A stretch of 64,000 nucleotides of DNA from Sordaria brevicollis (taxonomy: Eukaryota; Ascomycota; Sordariomycetes; Sordariales; Sordariaceae): NCBI GenBank assembly GCA_033439795.1, contig JAUTDP010000008.1:682001-746000 (forward strand), read 5' to 3'. A program made the translations under genes and the position numbers. Shown piece by piece: positions 33,701 to 44,613 of the stretch. The number at the start of each line of letters is the position of its first letter. Positions within the stretch are counted from its first letter, which is position 1. Under the pieces are notes generated by a model. The model did no database searches. It was given only the letters and a program-made list of their open reading frames with translations, and was not told the origin of the DNA.

Positions 33701-34502
33701 CAAGACTCGGAGAACCTCCTTTGACGGGGCTAGTAACCACATTCTCATTCTGCGACGTCGTCCTCTTCGGTCTGGGGGCACTGAAATCATGCACCTTCGT
33801 CCCGCGGATACGCGGATCGTAGGTAGGCTCGGCCGCAGAAGACAGGGGTGTGATATCCGGCGGGTTCTTCTCCGTCTTCCTCCTCGCCCACAAATTCGAC
33901 ACCGAGTGTTTCTTGAGAAATGGTATAGACTTCTTCGACTTTGCTGATTCCGGCGTGGTGACGGCGGCGGCTTTGGTAGCTGGCTCGCTAGCCATGCGCT
34001 TCCCTGCGCCTGGTCGCTTGCCGAAGGGCCCGCTGCCGTTGTTATCGGTTGGCGTCACGAAGGACGAGATCTTGCTGAGTCGCGTGGCTAGTGTCGCACG
34101 GGTAGCGGCGGAGCTTGTGTCAATGGGCGGGGGAGGTTGTGCTCCTTGCAGGTGCTTGCTTGTTCGTGACCTGTGACTTTCGGAGGGTTGACTGGAGGCC
34201 GAGCTGCCGGCGGAGCGGTACATTTGTAGAGGCACTCCGCTGACGGAAGCTGCTGCGCTGACGCTGCCTCCTCCAGTGTCGCCGATAGTTGGGATCGGTC
34301 TTGGGTTTGTCGTCGAGAGAATGGTGGACGGAAGGTGGGAGGAGCTGGCGGATTTGGCGGACTGCGGGCGGCCTCCTTCGGGAGCTGTCGGAGTCTGCGA
34401 GGTTGTGTCCAGGTCCAAGGAGCTCCCTTGGCCGGGGACGGGAGACGACGGCGTAGAAGGAGGCCGGCGGAGGTGTAGTCGGGACAACATGTTGGGGGCC
34501 AT
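30729..34502 (-). CDS. Large low-complexity protein, 1257 residues, function unknown
   Basis: A single uninterrupted frame from ATG 34502. It is Ser/Pro/Thr-rich and probably disordered almost throughout. An N-terminal third has short conserved-looking pieces (RLSKISSFVTPTDN, FLKKHSVSNLWARRKTEKNP, YDPRIRGTKVHDFSAPRPKR). A middle acidic part carries four PIPG units (EEPIPGVNADY) and, further on, a doubled DDGFGGGNGL block. Next come DDEFDSINKLRKKTWAG and RSPYSAMLRPGSSGNEQGR, the best candidates for conserved motifs, then polyGln and a Gly-Leu/Gly-Met repeat, ending VVGWA. I do not recognise the family. The short KH-S-NLW-RRK and RSPYSAMLR pieces suggest a conserved cytosolic scaffold or polarity-type protein, but that is guesswork. 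A second ATG lies four codons after the first. A TATA-like GCATATATATACC sits only about 35 bp before the ATG. Confidence 0.8.
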   Translation of the reverse strand: MAPNMLSRLHLRRPPSTPSSPVPGQGSSLDLDTTSQTPTAPEGGRPQSAKSASSSHLPSTILSTTNPRPIPTIGDTGGGSVSAAASVSGVPLQMYRSAGSSASSQPSESHRSRTSKHLQGAQPPPPIDTSSAATRATLATRLSKISSFVTPTDNNGSGPFGKRPGAGKRMASEPATKAAAVTTPESAKSKKSIPFLKKHSVSNLWARRKTEKNPPDITPLSSAAEPTYDPRIRGTKVHDFSAPRPKRTTSQNENVVTSPVKGGSPSLEHATPKSQATELSTGSTLVGTATTTQPVGLGLGLGLCEGATLSPTLGVQQEAGGPSRGNSDARSIPQDSMPSPPLSHPSPDEQQSDAPRLPVQLRDDPVPVTGASSEVVSQDTLPGMTAGNKANASVRTARSRNLSKRSIRDSALSGIPKHMKSTSSRFSFDMMGSADEEKALEERHRQRQREKGGGATSALRQEHDSRFDDLEEEDFDYDAMMDDDGLEEPIPGVNADYDDDYGEEPIPGVNADYDEEPIPGTEDYAGLEEPIPGVNADYQELLPADDQDDDDDYDPETDPDNDQENFAGFEFQRSNKSSGPITPHSPVVASTPSNETEQAVASSVTEDTTPELPKYATMSEQVVGGPEQLPSPETIRAPITPEPIPIGMPPTEPTRREDDNELYFDNGLADELDFQGDGTHFDENLFDLDDTDQYGRPIPGAFARAAEQARARQLAQLAEANAAAAPGVDPVQSTTAGSMHALATGEDMSPTQLPQLPTQPIQQMSISGLDMAYQAALAEAAQRAAESGKFRRSSSPAVPEEPTVTSPTDSAQSQHDFAKQQIDDYDDGFGGGNGLDGYEDEDDDGFGGGNGLDDYEFDDEDIIAEANASALANDSDGWYGQEFGFYSAPLSQSGPSSLNRNPSQNSENENNPFQYSYGGYFGPAGSDGVFRSKSGRVVCREPTLTPITETSEYSNRNSIMSLNLPPSIDARNSTSLQSPTLAQLALMDDDEFDSINKLRKKTWAGAAGSVGGGSMLSSREGSPRQERRPDPMAQFQQQQQQGQMQMQVGEPGSPFAMTTGGHFGAGLTYDPKRSPYSAMLRPGSSGNEQGRSISPTLTNKIQAVTMPVSPGQSMPAQGMGLGLGLGMGMGIGMGMTQQQQQGQQQQQQQQASLLGPPVLMPVVGQQQVPASVPAVDMGVSSPLVEDEEEDEEQYHTSSQPSGISSQQQQHQNPPLQENSGVNGSTLARKSSLAGTGSQAGVTGVEQQEQKKKVVGWA
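31053..31160 (-). repeat. PolyGln and Gly-Leu/Gly-Met coding microsatellites
   Basis: A CTG/CAG run at 31053-31095 encodes glutamines, directly followed by six-base units at 31096-31160 encoding alternating Gly with Leu, Met or Ile. Likely variable in length between strains. Confidence 0.8.
31940..32040 (-). repeat. Coding duplication (FGGGNGLD units)
   Basis: Two copies encode DDGFGGGNGLDGYEDED and DDGFGGGNGLDDYEFDDED, adjacent and in frame, inside the 1257-residue protein. Confidence 0.75.
32889..33045 (-). repeat. Coding tandem repeat (PIPG units)
   Basis: Four imperfect copies encode EEPIPGVNADY or close variants (one is EEPIPGTEDYAG), with variable acidic spacers. They lie inside the acidic middle of the 1257-residue protein. 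Confidence 0.8.
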
Positions 34503-36199
34503 CTATCTCGATAGTAACTTTTCGGTCTCTTTTAGGTATATATATGCGTGATAGGAGCTCGTGGGGCGAGGCTATCAGTTAGGCGACAATTTAACGATGA
34601 TCGACACGGTTAGGGGGATGGCGTCTCAACACCCCTATGGGAGCGTGGACCCGTGAACGAGTTTGGGAGCAATCGATCGAGGCTCGATGTCGTCGCTGGG
34701 AGAAGGTAAGCTCGTTTTGATGTCACTGTTTCGAGACTTAAAGTAGGAGAGGTCGTCGTAGTCCTTGACTTTTTGCCGATGATGTCGTCAACCCACGAGC
34801 GGGGTCGCGCTAATGTAAGGGGAGAAATCAGATTTTCTTTTCGTTGATTATCCCGGGGCTAATGGCGATGTTTGACCGAGATGAGATTTCTGGCAAGATG
34901 CGATGTCGTCTGTCCGCCCGTTCGTCCGTCCGGCCGGTGTCTCGCGCGATGAGGTGATCGATGAACAGCAAAGTAAAGGAAACGGGGGTATCCAAAAAGA
35001 GAAGAAAAGAGCAAGCAAAGAGACTTGAGAGAAGAGAGCTATTCAGAGCCGACAATGTTCTCGATCGCGTTTCTGTCTTATTTTAAGTCTTCAAGGCTGT
35101 CGTCAACGGCGACAACTGAGACAGACGTTCTCAAAAGCGAGGGGTTGTTCACTTTAGACACTTCCTCGAAGAAAGCAAAGAAAAGAGGGGAAATCGTCGG
35201 GTTCGGGATGTGGAAGTGGAAAGACGGGATTGCAAAGAAGCAAAAAGCAAGACTCGCCCAAGAAAAGACAGGCACACTCACAGCGATAAGCGGAAATTGC
35301 ACGCTGTCTGCATGCCAATTGCGCGAATGGCAGGACCGGATTGCAGGGCATTGATCAACAACCATTCGCAGTCGGGTCTTCGTTCTAGCGAATGACCTGC
35401 TAAAGATGACCCGTGTGCATGGCAAGCACGGCAACCTAGCCTCGCTAGCGTACAGGTACATTAGCGTTCTGCTACTGCAAGTGTGGAGTCTCAGACATCG
35501 GGTGAGCTTGCCGATCTTCTTAAAGGGACAGTGTCGCCTGCAGAATTGAAAGCTCTTGGCTTCGACACCACCGCTGAGAAATGCTAAGTCCAGGGAGGGA
35601 GCATGGTTTGTTTACACTTAATGAATCGGTGCCTGTCTCAACCACTCAACGCCGGCAATTTCCTTGCGCAGAAAATGCTAAAGATGGCGCCAAGGCAAAG
35701 CTGCGGGGTCCCCTCGGGGTGAACAGTCTCGTCATCGTTTCAATGCTCGCGTTCGGTGCCTGGCATGTGCTTTGCTTTAACTTCCTCTCTTTTCATCACT
35801 CACCTCGACATGTGTTTGTTTGGTCACAGCACAATGTCTTTGTCAGGAGTCAATTATTGAAGTATTGTGAAAGATATTTTTGTTTATGGACTAGAATCCC
35901 TCAAGAGGTCTCCTGATGCTTCCAACACTACAACTACCTAAATCAAAATGCCAACCTCAGATACCCAAGGTGATGTAAACAAGATTGTTCCCCTTCCCCC
36001 ATCCAAAACTCCTTTTTGCGCCCCCCATCAAAGACACTTGCAATGCTTACCCAAGAGCTGTTTTACCTTTCACAGCCCTATGATCCTTCTTTCTTTCTTT
36101 CCTTGCGCCATCCAACCTTGTAATGCAGTAGAAACCTCCCCTGTTCGACACATGCCCCATCTTCAACTACCATACTGAATCAGAACAGCTCAACTACGC
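34503..36199. other. Spacer upstream of the 1257-residue gene
   Basis: About 1.7 kb containing the promoter and probable leader of the 1257-residue gene and the 3' flank of the regulator gene. Short frames only; nothing recognisable as a gene or RNA. Confidence 0.45.
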
Positions 36200-39033
36200 T
36201 TAGTCAAACCCCCCAGCCTCAACCTCAAACTGATACCCCCCCACACCCACGTCCATATGATCCGGCGTCACCTGCCCCACCTGGCCATGCGGTCCTACAC
36301 TTCCAATCTGCTGCTGCGCAGGATGCGGCATGCCAAACTGCGCTTGAACAGCAGCCGGGTGATGCGCGGGAACAAACTGCCCTGGGGCACCCCAAGCCGC
36401 GTGCGTTCCCGTAGCCGGGTGCGGCGGAGGGGGGAACATGGCGTAGCTGGTATAGAAATAGTTGGCGGCCGGGCCACCACCGTTTACGCCCACGGCGGAG
36501 GCAGATGCGATGGACGGGTCTTCGGCCGTCATTGTGTAGCCTGCGGCCGACATGGCGGCTGCGGCGTGGGGAGAGACGGCCATGGGGCCGTTGTGTGGGG
36601 AGTGAGCCATGAACTGAGGCTGGTGGGGGGTGGCGGGTGAGTGGTGGCCGTAGTGGCTGTGGGAGTGAGAATGGGAATGTGAGTGGAAGGGTGAGGTCGG
36701 AATGCCGTGCTGTGCGTACGGGTTCATTTGTGCTTGTGGGTTGTTGTTGTTTCGGGTACCCATCCCGATCGAAGTCGGCGCCGTGCCGGTTGTGGTGTTG
36801 CTCATTTGGTGCGAGGCGGCAGTCGCTGGAGCTGAGAGGTGCGTGGATGAGCCGCCTACTATCGAGAGACGGTTGCGCCCGCCCGGTCCGTTGGAGAGTT
36901 CGGATGATGAAGTTTCTGTTGAAAGGTGCCCGTGTAGTGATACATAGGCTTTAAAGGTTTGCTGGACAACGGACTTGAGACGCTGCCGGACAATGTCGGT
37001 TTCCATGGATGAAAAGTCAATGTCTTGATGCTGGATCTTGTGGTCCAGAATGTCAAGGAAGAGCTTGGAAAAGGCGTCACCGTCTTTGGATGGGGAGAAC
37101 GGTGCGATTCGTGGTTTGATGTCGTGCCCTGTCTAGTGTCAGCATTCCCAATCTGTCTGAAAAGAAGGAGAAAAGAAAGGCATACTCACAAGGCGTTTCA
37201 GGACGCGTAGCACCGGGAAATAGCACGTCCCAAATCTCAAACCACTTCTCCAGCTTGTGCGCCTCCTGGTTCTTCTTGCGGTTTTGTCGCTCGAGAGCCG
37301 CCCACTGGACTGCATCGATGCCTTCCTTCTGGGATGGGTCGCCCAGTTCGCAGGCGTCGCTTTCTTTCTGGTGTTCTGACAAGTTGGCCAGACAGGTTGC
37401 TCGATCCGTCCCCGGGAAGATCTTGTAGCAGCGGTTACATTGGACGGGTGAATGGACTCGTTTCAGATGTTCCCTATTTCACAGGTCAGTTAACTCTGGA
37501 GACGGACACCTGTGCGAGAAGGCGAGACGCGGGAACTCACTTTAGCCGCTGAATGCTCTTGAACCCTGGCCCCGTACACGCCCTGTACTTGTGCTTCTTC
37601 CCATTCGCCGAATTGGTCTGCTGAATCCCGTACTTTTCCGGATCGCGTTTGTGGAACGGACACGCCAGCATTGGCTGGGGCTCCTCGTTACCAGCCACGC
37701 CGGGGCTCGATCCCTTGTCGATGTTCTTGTCATCCTCCTCATCTCCGTCATTGCCGCCATCATTGCCACCTCCACCTCCGCCTCCTCCCCAGTCACCACT
37801 ACCTCGTCCTCTTCCTGCGCCATCGCCAAACCCTCTTCCTTCCCTGCCTCCCCCATCCGAGTTCGACCGCCGCCTCCTCTTTCTCGAGTTACCATTGCCG
37901 CTACCCCCAGACCCGCCAGAGGGAGAATCGGTGTAAGAGGATTTCTCACCCCTTGACGCATCCGAGTTGCCCCTCTCTCTAAGGTGCTGCGTACCACCAC
38001 CACTTGTTCCCGACCCAGTATTCCCAAACTGCCAACTCTCCACCTTGTTCTTCACCGCTAGGTTATAATCTCTATGCAGTATAGGAATCAGGTAAGCAGC
38101 TAGTGGTAGGTCACCGTTGACAGCTTCGATGACGGCAGATTCGAGGTTGCCGTTCTGCCCGGACCAGTCATTGTCGTCTTCCTCTTCTTCGTCTTCCGAG
38201 GAGTTGTCGTCAAGGTAATCGCCCATGATGTCCATATCGTCGTCTTCTGATTCACCGCTCTCGGCGTCAGACTCACAGGACATCATGTCTTCTCCTGCTT
38301 GAGGATGAGGAGCAGAGGAGTCGGCAGCAAACATGGCGTTCCTTAGGCTGCTGGGGCGTGAAGGTGAGCGGGTTCCTGAGGTGCTGCTGCTGCTTCCGCT
38401 TCCGGGGCCGCCGCCATTGCCGTTAGGTGCGTACCGGCCCTTTTTGGCTGGGCGGCCGGTGAATCGGCTGACGGGGTTGATGGGTGATCTTGATGTGCTG
38501 TAAGATCTCATTAGAACCCATTGCCTACAATTATCGGGCTGATGGACTTACTCATCATTCCACTTCTTCCCCATCCCTACACCCTCACGTTGCTCCAAGT
38601 CACCTTCCTGGAAGTTGCACTCGGTAGCCGTTTGCAATGAAGTTGCCAAACTGCTGGTTGACGCGGCATAGCATATGGAGCCCAAGTCGGAATGGGTACC
38701 CGGTGACGGAGAGCGCGAGCTGGCTGATGTTGCCGAGACCGTGCTGCCGCTGCTTTTGCGGGCGGACCAGGCCGCATCACTATGGCTGTAACCATGACTG
38801 TGACCATTCATAGGGGTATGCTCAGGCTTGACAAAGGAAGCTAGGTTGGGGTGATGTGGATGAGGGTGTTGGTGTTGGTAGGAAGGTTGAGGGGAGTGCC
38901 ATTTTGTTTGTTGGGGTGCGGATAGGTGTTGTGAGTGGGATGTCAGCTGTTGTTGCTGTGTTTGTTGTTGCTGTCTACCGTGACCATCTCCGGGTGTAGC
39001 CGCAGAGAGCGGCCCTGCGTGGTTTCGAGACAT
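36200..39033 (-). CDS. Putative C2H2-like zinc-finger regulator, four exons, 883 residues
   Basis: Exons on the minus strand: 39033-38552, 38497-37541, 37473-37190, 37128-36200. Introns of 54, 67 and 61 bp have GTAAGT or GTGAGT donors; all joins keep frame. The core, split by intron 2 at about residue 480, reads ACPFHKRDPEKYGIQ ... YRACTGPGFKSIQRLKEHL then KRVHSPVQCNRCYKIFPGTD with a final Cys after a His. This is the fungal C2H2-like module (CPF.K.DP..Y..C...GF..I.RLKEHL.R.H..P..C.RC...F), found in putative regulators that also accompany HET-like proteins. Before it are an acidic stretch (SESEDDDMDIMGDYLDDNSS) and a basic RKRRRR, a probable nuclear signal. The N-terminal exon is Gln/His/Ser-rich with polyGln. 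The C-terminus is His/Ala/Pro-rich (a His-Ser repeat, then NYFYTSYAMFPPPPHP). DNA binding is inferred, not shown. ATG 39033 (MSRNHAGPLS) is the first ATG in the frame. Confidence 0.85.
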
Positions 39034-42000
39034 GATGACGGTAGACGAGGATGTCGAGGACAAAGGTAATAGATGTAGGTATAGAAGAGTCGTTATAGAT
39101 GGAAGAAGATAAGGTAAAGATAGGTAGGAGGGGGAGAGTGGTTGTGGTTGCCTGTGAGGCCTCTCACTTGATGCTACACTTTTGTCTTCAGCTTGCTTGT
39201 GATGGATCGATGATGGGGATGAAGTATGTGGCAAAAGTGGTTGTAAGAGGAAAAGAAAATAAGTTTGGGAAGAAGAAGAGGATTTCCTTTCCCCTCCTTT
39301 ACGAAAAAAGATGTAAAGTAGGGGGACCAGGACAACGACCCGGGGGCATAGCCCTCCCTCCCTTTTTGATGACCAGATATGTGGTCGGAAGGGGGGGGAG
39401 TCAGGCCACGAGCCCTACCTGTGTGAAGCTGGGCCGTGTCCGCCGGTCCGTTGGCCGGGGTCCAGTCATTCTGTGTTGGATTGGATCATCCTTCCCATAA
39501 TCCCCGCGGACGCGGACGCGGGACTAGGAAGGGAAAGCCGCCGCCCATTCTGTGGTGTGCTGTGTTGCTGATGTGGAATCACCAGAAACAGTTGTCGAAC
39601 ATAACATGGAAGGATGCCGGTATGCTTGTTTTCCGGGGCGCAAAAGCTACGCAGGTTTCCAGTTACTCCATAGCGTTCGAGGTGCTGTCGTCGACGGCCT
39701 AAAGTGCGCGCTGACGCATTTGCGTTGGTGGGCAGATGATGGATGGATGCCAGCCATTGGATTGTGACCCGAAATCGCCCTCCCACCCGCCGATTTATCG
39801 CTCGAGTTACTTTTTGTTTTTTGTTGCAACTTGAAGAGACGGTTTCGCCCAGATTGGCGTGGAAAACAGAGCATGCCGTTCCCTGACACCTCTTCCCTGT
39901 CCGGTTCCTGCAGCGTCCATTGGACCGTTGGATGCTGCATAATACCACTGTAATACAACGCCACGTCGACCCTCTGGACTCTAAAAAGCCGAACCCAAGA
40001 TGTTTTGTCTCTGAACTAAAAGAGAGGCCCGCCAGCGAACCCAGCCCAGCCGGCGCGCTTCCTGGCATTGCGTTACAGGGGGTGGCTTTTAGTGCTGTTG
40101 GGCGGTGGACATTGATGGACGTCAACATCAACAAGGGAAGGGGGACAGACGAGAGCCGGGCGATCCTCCACACGCACTTGCGATGAAGTCTGTCACCAGG
40201 ACAACGCTTGTGGGGAGATGACGAGGGGGGGAGGAGGATGAGTGGAAAAGAGACAAGTGTTTGTTTTTTTCCTGGTTTTATGGAGACCGAATGATGAGAA
40301 GGAAATTGGAACACAACGCAAAGTCGGCCAACATAATCGTGACGGAACTCCCTCTTTATTTCCATGTCCACAAGCCGAGACCTCTTGTAACCCGTGCAAG
40401 GGTGCCACCACAAATCCTACCCGTCTTTGCTTCCCGTGTTGTTGGTCATCGGCAACTTGAGATGTTGCCTGTTTGGGGGCGCATCTAGGTCAGCAGCCAG
40501 CCCTCGGAGAATAAAAGGGGGGCGAGAGGGAGACCGGGGAAGGTTTTCGAGTTGACCGTCCGGTGGTGCAAAATGCAGCTGAGATTACTGTTGTCATGAC
40601 GCAAACTAATGTCGATAATTCCGGCCGGGTAAGCGAAACATGAAATTTCCAGTGGGCAAGGCGAGCCGATTCGCGCTTGGGTTTTGTATTCGACGCAAAT
40701 GCGATGCATCAACGTTGGACGTCAACGTCAGGGGCCAGGCTTTACCGTATGTTTGTAAACATGGACAGCCATATGTACATAGCCCAGGGGTGAGTGGACG
40801 GCCCGGGGATGGGGCATCCAGGGACAGCATGTCAACAGATGTGGATGGGCCTCGATGCTCCACCAACGCAACGTCGTCGAGGTGCTAGTGCCAGCATGAA
40901 GCCACGGAGCAGCCCAACCTTTTGGAAACCTCGACCCCATCCGTTGTTGACGAAGAGGAGCGTGGTGTGACCTGTCAAGGCCAAAATACGAGATGAGCAC
41001 ACGACTGTCGTTCGTTCCTCCGGTGTTCATCGGGACTGGCACCCACCCATCCACCCACTCTCCCACATGATGTGTTCCCGATCTTGGGACCGTACGGTGG
41101 TATGCCGTTACCCACGAAAACAGTCCATCTCGCATCACATCAGACGCGCGACTGAGATATCAAGACGGACGATCCGCGGCTCGGGATGAAGGCAAGGAGG
41201 GCTGAAAGGGATCCACGTGGCTGGGTGACGTCCCGGGTCGACCGCCGACCTGGCACCAAGGGGCCTCAGACAAAGTCAAGCTGAGGAAGTCCACAGTGAC
41301 CCCCTGGATGGGGTTACTGCAGTAACATGCGGCTCATGTCGTCTGCCCCCCTGTCGTTTCTAGGTAGCCAATGAGATGAGAGATCCGGGGCCTTCTTTCA
41401 ACGACATGTCATGTCGGGTGAGTATGTCCGTCCGAAGACACCAACTGCCGATGAGGTGTATAGCTGCCCTCTTATGTTTTGTGCCAAAGTATGGGTGTAG
41501 TCCTGTTTGAGAATGGCTTGTAGAAAAATCTTTGCAGGAAGTGTTCCTTCTGGACCACAGATTGCGCAAGAAAAGCGCGGATTGTGCTGGATGTCGAGGG
41601 TAGAGAATCCGGAGCAGACAGGGGAAGGAAATCCAGGCTCACGGGGTGTCGTGTGAGATTTGGCTTTCCTGTCGTCAGATGTTCTAATAGTCCAATGGTT
41701 AGAGTCTCTATTTGTGTAATTGGTTTTGCATCAAAAGGTGTGAGGAGTTGGCAACACGCCAGATCTGTCGGGTGTTGGTCAGAAAGGAGGGGGCCAGATC
41801 GTGAAAATAATTTCGCCAAGGCGAGAAACTCGGGTTAGGGTTGGAGGTGTGGGTGTGGGCTTGGCAACCAAATGCGACGCCGGTCACACCAGGCAAGCTG
41901 ACACACCTTTTTGGACATTTCCGCTGGGAGACTTCTTTGAATATTTGTCTATCCACAGGGTACCCCTGGCGAAAATGAAGAAGGCCGGTTCCAACCAGAA

Positions 42001-43408
42001 GGTAGTTGTTATCGTTGATCAATGATAATGGTACTGAGGGGTTGTTGGTTGGAGCCAAGTTGCTGGGTCATTGTGTGTGCCGAGAATCTCGAGATGCGTG
42101 GGAAAGGCTCAGAAACAGAAATAAAAAGCGTCCCGTCGTGGTAAATGACAAAAGGCTGTCTTCTGGCGCAACGGGCTCGCCGTTGTTGTAGAGGAAACAA
42201 TTTTTTTTCCATTTCGTGGGATGGGAAGGAAAGCAGCATCCATAATGGAGGTGGGTGACAAATGACATAAAGGGAAGGTACAGTCTCCGGTCGAAGATAT
42301 ATGGTAAGAATGTCGAAGTAGAAGAAGGGCAAGTGCAACTCGGGTTGTCCCTTCCATCCAACAGACCAACACTAGGCATGTCTAAGGCTGTCATGATCAT
42401 TCTTCTCAATGACACAATCCAATGCTGGTTTCTTCGTTAACTTGTGCCAGTAAAATACACTAGACAAAAGCAATCCTTATAACACGAAGCCGTATGATGA
42501 CTACAATAGAATGCATGATTGGTAACCGCATATGCATCCAGAAGATGAAATACTGCATTACCATAGTCACATTACGCCTTGATCCAAAAACAAAACCCTT
42601 AAGTAGGAACAAAAATGCCTACAAAATTCAATTCAAGGTATCGCGCCAATAAACAAACCAGTGCTGGACTGTACAATATCACTGTCGTACAGAAATTTCT
42701 CTCAAGTGTCAAGACAAAGTCTAGAGAACCACCCACATTTTTCAAGCCATCAAAGGTGACATGTGCCATATTGTAATATCATGTCAGACACGACAACAGC
42801 AATTGCGTAAGAGAACTCGTCCGGGACCATTGGGCCCCTTACAAGTCCAAAGATATTGAATTGGCCTGGGATTCAACTTTCAGAGGTTAACCAAAAACAA
42901 TATCATTCACGGTCTTTATGCGTCTTCTCTTCAAGAGTTCGCCCCAACTCGTCGGCCCTGGCGCCGTAACTGGCGTCCCTGACTCCGCGGCCTTGGGATC
43001 CCTGTGTACATCAGCGGCATCAGCGGGTACTGCCGTTCTTCAAGGTATGGATGACCTGGTGAAGAAAGTTCGAAAAGAAATGAATCCTTGAAATGTTCGA
43101 ACCGTCACAATTTACCCACCCTAATCCAACCTGATATAAAGATAATGAGAGGGAAAATGCCCCGAGTCAGTATAGCGTGCTATCCACTTCAAGTAATAGC
43201 TGCCTGCTTGGCGTTTTCCAAATCTTCCAAAGGTGAGAGGTTGGCAAAGCGTAAAATATATCGACGCTTTTTCATCACTTCTCGAATTTCTCACTCATTC
43301 ATAGGTGATCCTCGCCCCCTATTTCTCTCTCATCACAACCCGCGGAGAGAGGTACTCCATTTGAACTCACTATCCGGCTAAGGAGTAGTTTCTAGTCTCA
43401 TCGCCACC
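39034..43408. other. Long spacer (4.4 kb) between divergent genes
   Basis: Lies between the divergent starts of the regulator (39033, minus) and the secreted-protein gene (43409, plus). Several open frames exist on both strands, one of 315 codons on the minus strand (39466-40413), but they lack ATG starts, domains or consistent splice signals. A minus-strand stretch ending near 42890 reads SGTPVTAPGPTSWGELLKRR before a stop; it looks protein-like but has no visible start. Plausible contents are long regulatory DNA, 5' leader exons and unannotated noncoding RNA; none can be shown. Confidence 0.4.
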
Positions 43409-44613
43409 ATGAGGCAACCAACCCTCACCTCCCTCCTCACGTGGAGCATATTCTCAGGGGCAGCAGTAACAGCAACAGCAACATCAGCCCAACAGCAACC
43501 CCCCAACGAATCCCAGCGAAACACAACCTACAACTCCGTCTCCTCCATCTACACCAAACTCCCCAAACCCTTCTCCAACCCCGCCACCTACGAACTCGAC
43601 CTCATCTTCCCCCTCGGCACCTCCAGCCGAGAACAACTCACCTTCCTCCCATCCTACACCTTCCCCGCCATTTTCGCCTTTCAAAACACCGACTTCCCCC
43701 ATTCCTTCCGTCCAAAAAACTCGAAGTCCGCGTCACCCGCGCCGATTTGGTCTATGAGACCTACAACCAAAACTTATCCTCCTTTGAACCCCCCAAAAAC
43801 GCCACAGAATGGAAATCCAAAAACCGCGTCAAAACATTCGTCACTGAACTTACCAACTGGTACTACTCCCCCTCCACAGGTCCAGAAGCAAAGCCGGACC
43901 ATGCCGGTATGCGTTACCTAACCTACAACCTCTCCTCCCTAATCGACCTCACCATCCCCGGGAAATACACCTTATCCTGGTCATTTCACGCCCACAACTG
44001 CTCCTCCACCTCCTCTTCCTCATGGGGTACCTCCCCCTACGACAACACCTGGGTGATGGACTACTACTTCCCCCATCAACCCTTCCAAAACCTCCCCACC
44101 TCAACCTTTGACGAGCGCAAGCTTCGCTATTACGGAACCAAACAGTTGAATTTCACCATCACCACCACCACCAACTCGGACGCGGCACGAAACCCCATGT
44201 CCACAAACTCCTGGATCCAAGACAAAAACCTCCCCTGCCCCTACGACAACGTCATCTTGCGCATCGCAGGCCAAAAGCAGATGGCGACAAAAGATCCGAT
44301 GCATAACCCCTTCCCTGGTGAGGGTTACACGAATCAGTGGATGGAAGATACCTCTAGTAAGAATATGACGGAAGGGGATTGGGAGGGGTTTAATAGGTGG
44401 TGTACGTATTTGGCAAGGCCGGAGATGGGGGTGTTTAGCGTGGAGGAGGAGAAAATGAGGGAGGTGGATGAGGAGTTGTGGATTGGACGGCCTTGTAATG
44501 GGGTTTTGGATAAAGAGATGGCGGGGAGGGTGATGAGGGGGTTTTTGGGGTGGATGAGTTTGGAGGAGGCGGTTGGAGGGGAGGTGAAGGGGGAGGAGGA
44601 GAGTGAGGCGTAG
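43409..44613 (+). CDS. Secreted DUF7136-like protein with a single-base frame break
   Basis: The ATG at 43409 begins a signal peptide (MRQPTLTSLLTWSIFSGAAV, cut near ATATSAQQ). The first frame then reads YELDLIFPLG and PAIFAFQNTDFPHSFRP, matching the start of the fungal secreted DUF7136 family. At the six-A run 43714-43719 the homologous reading moves to another frame: KKLEVRVTRADLVYETYNQN, then LTYNLSSLIDLTIPGKYTLS, CSSTSSSSWG, and a Cys-containing C-terminal half. One more A in the run gives a continuous 401-residue protein. Codon use is equally good on both sides, so I favour a consensus error or a recent frameshift. Cysteines and Asn-X-Ser/Thr sites suit an extracellular protein. Function of the family is unknown. 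Tail residues after about 350 are charged and may be poorly conserved. Confidence 0.7.

Noticed and set aside
39466..40413. 315-codon minus-strand open frame
   Set aside because: No ATG start, no recognisable motif, composition unlike neighbouring genes.
41683..41755. tRNA-like A box (TAGTCCAATGGTTAGAGT)
   Set aside because: The following sequence does not fold into a D stem, anticodon stem and T arm, and no GGTTCNANNCC B box follows at the right distance.
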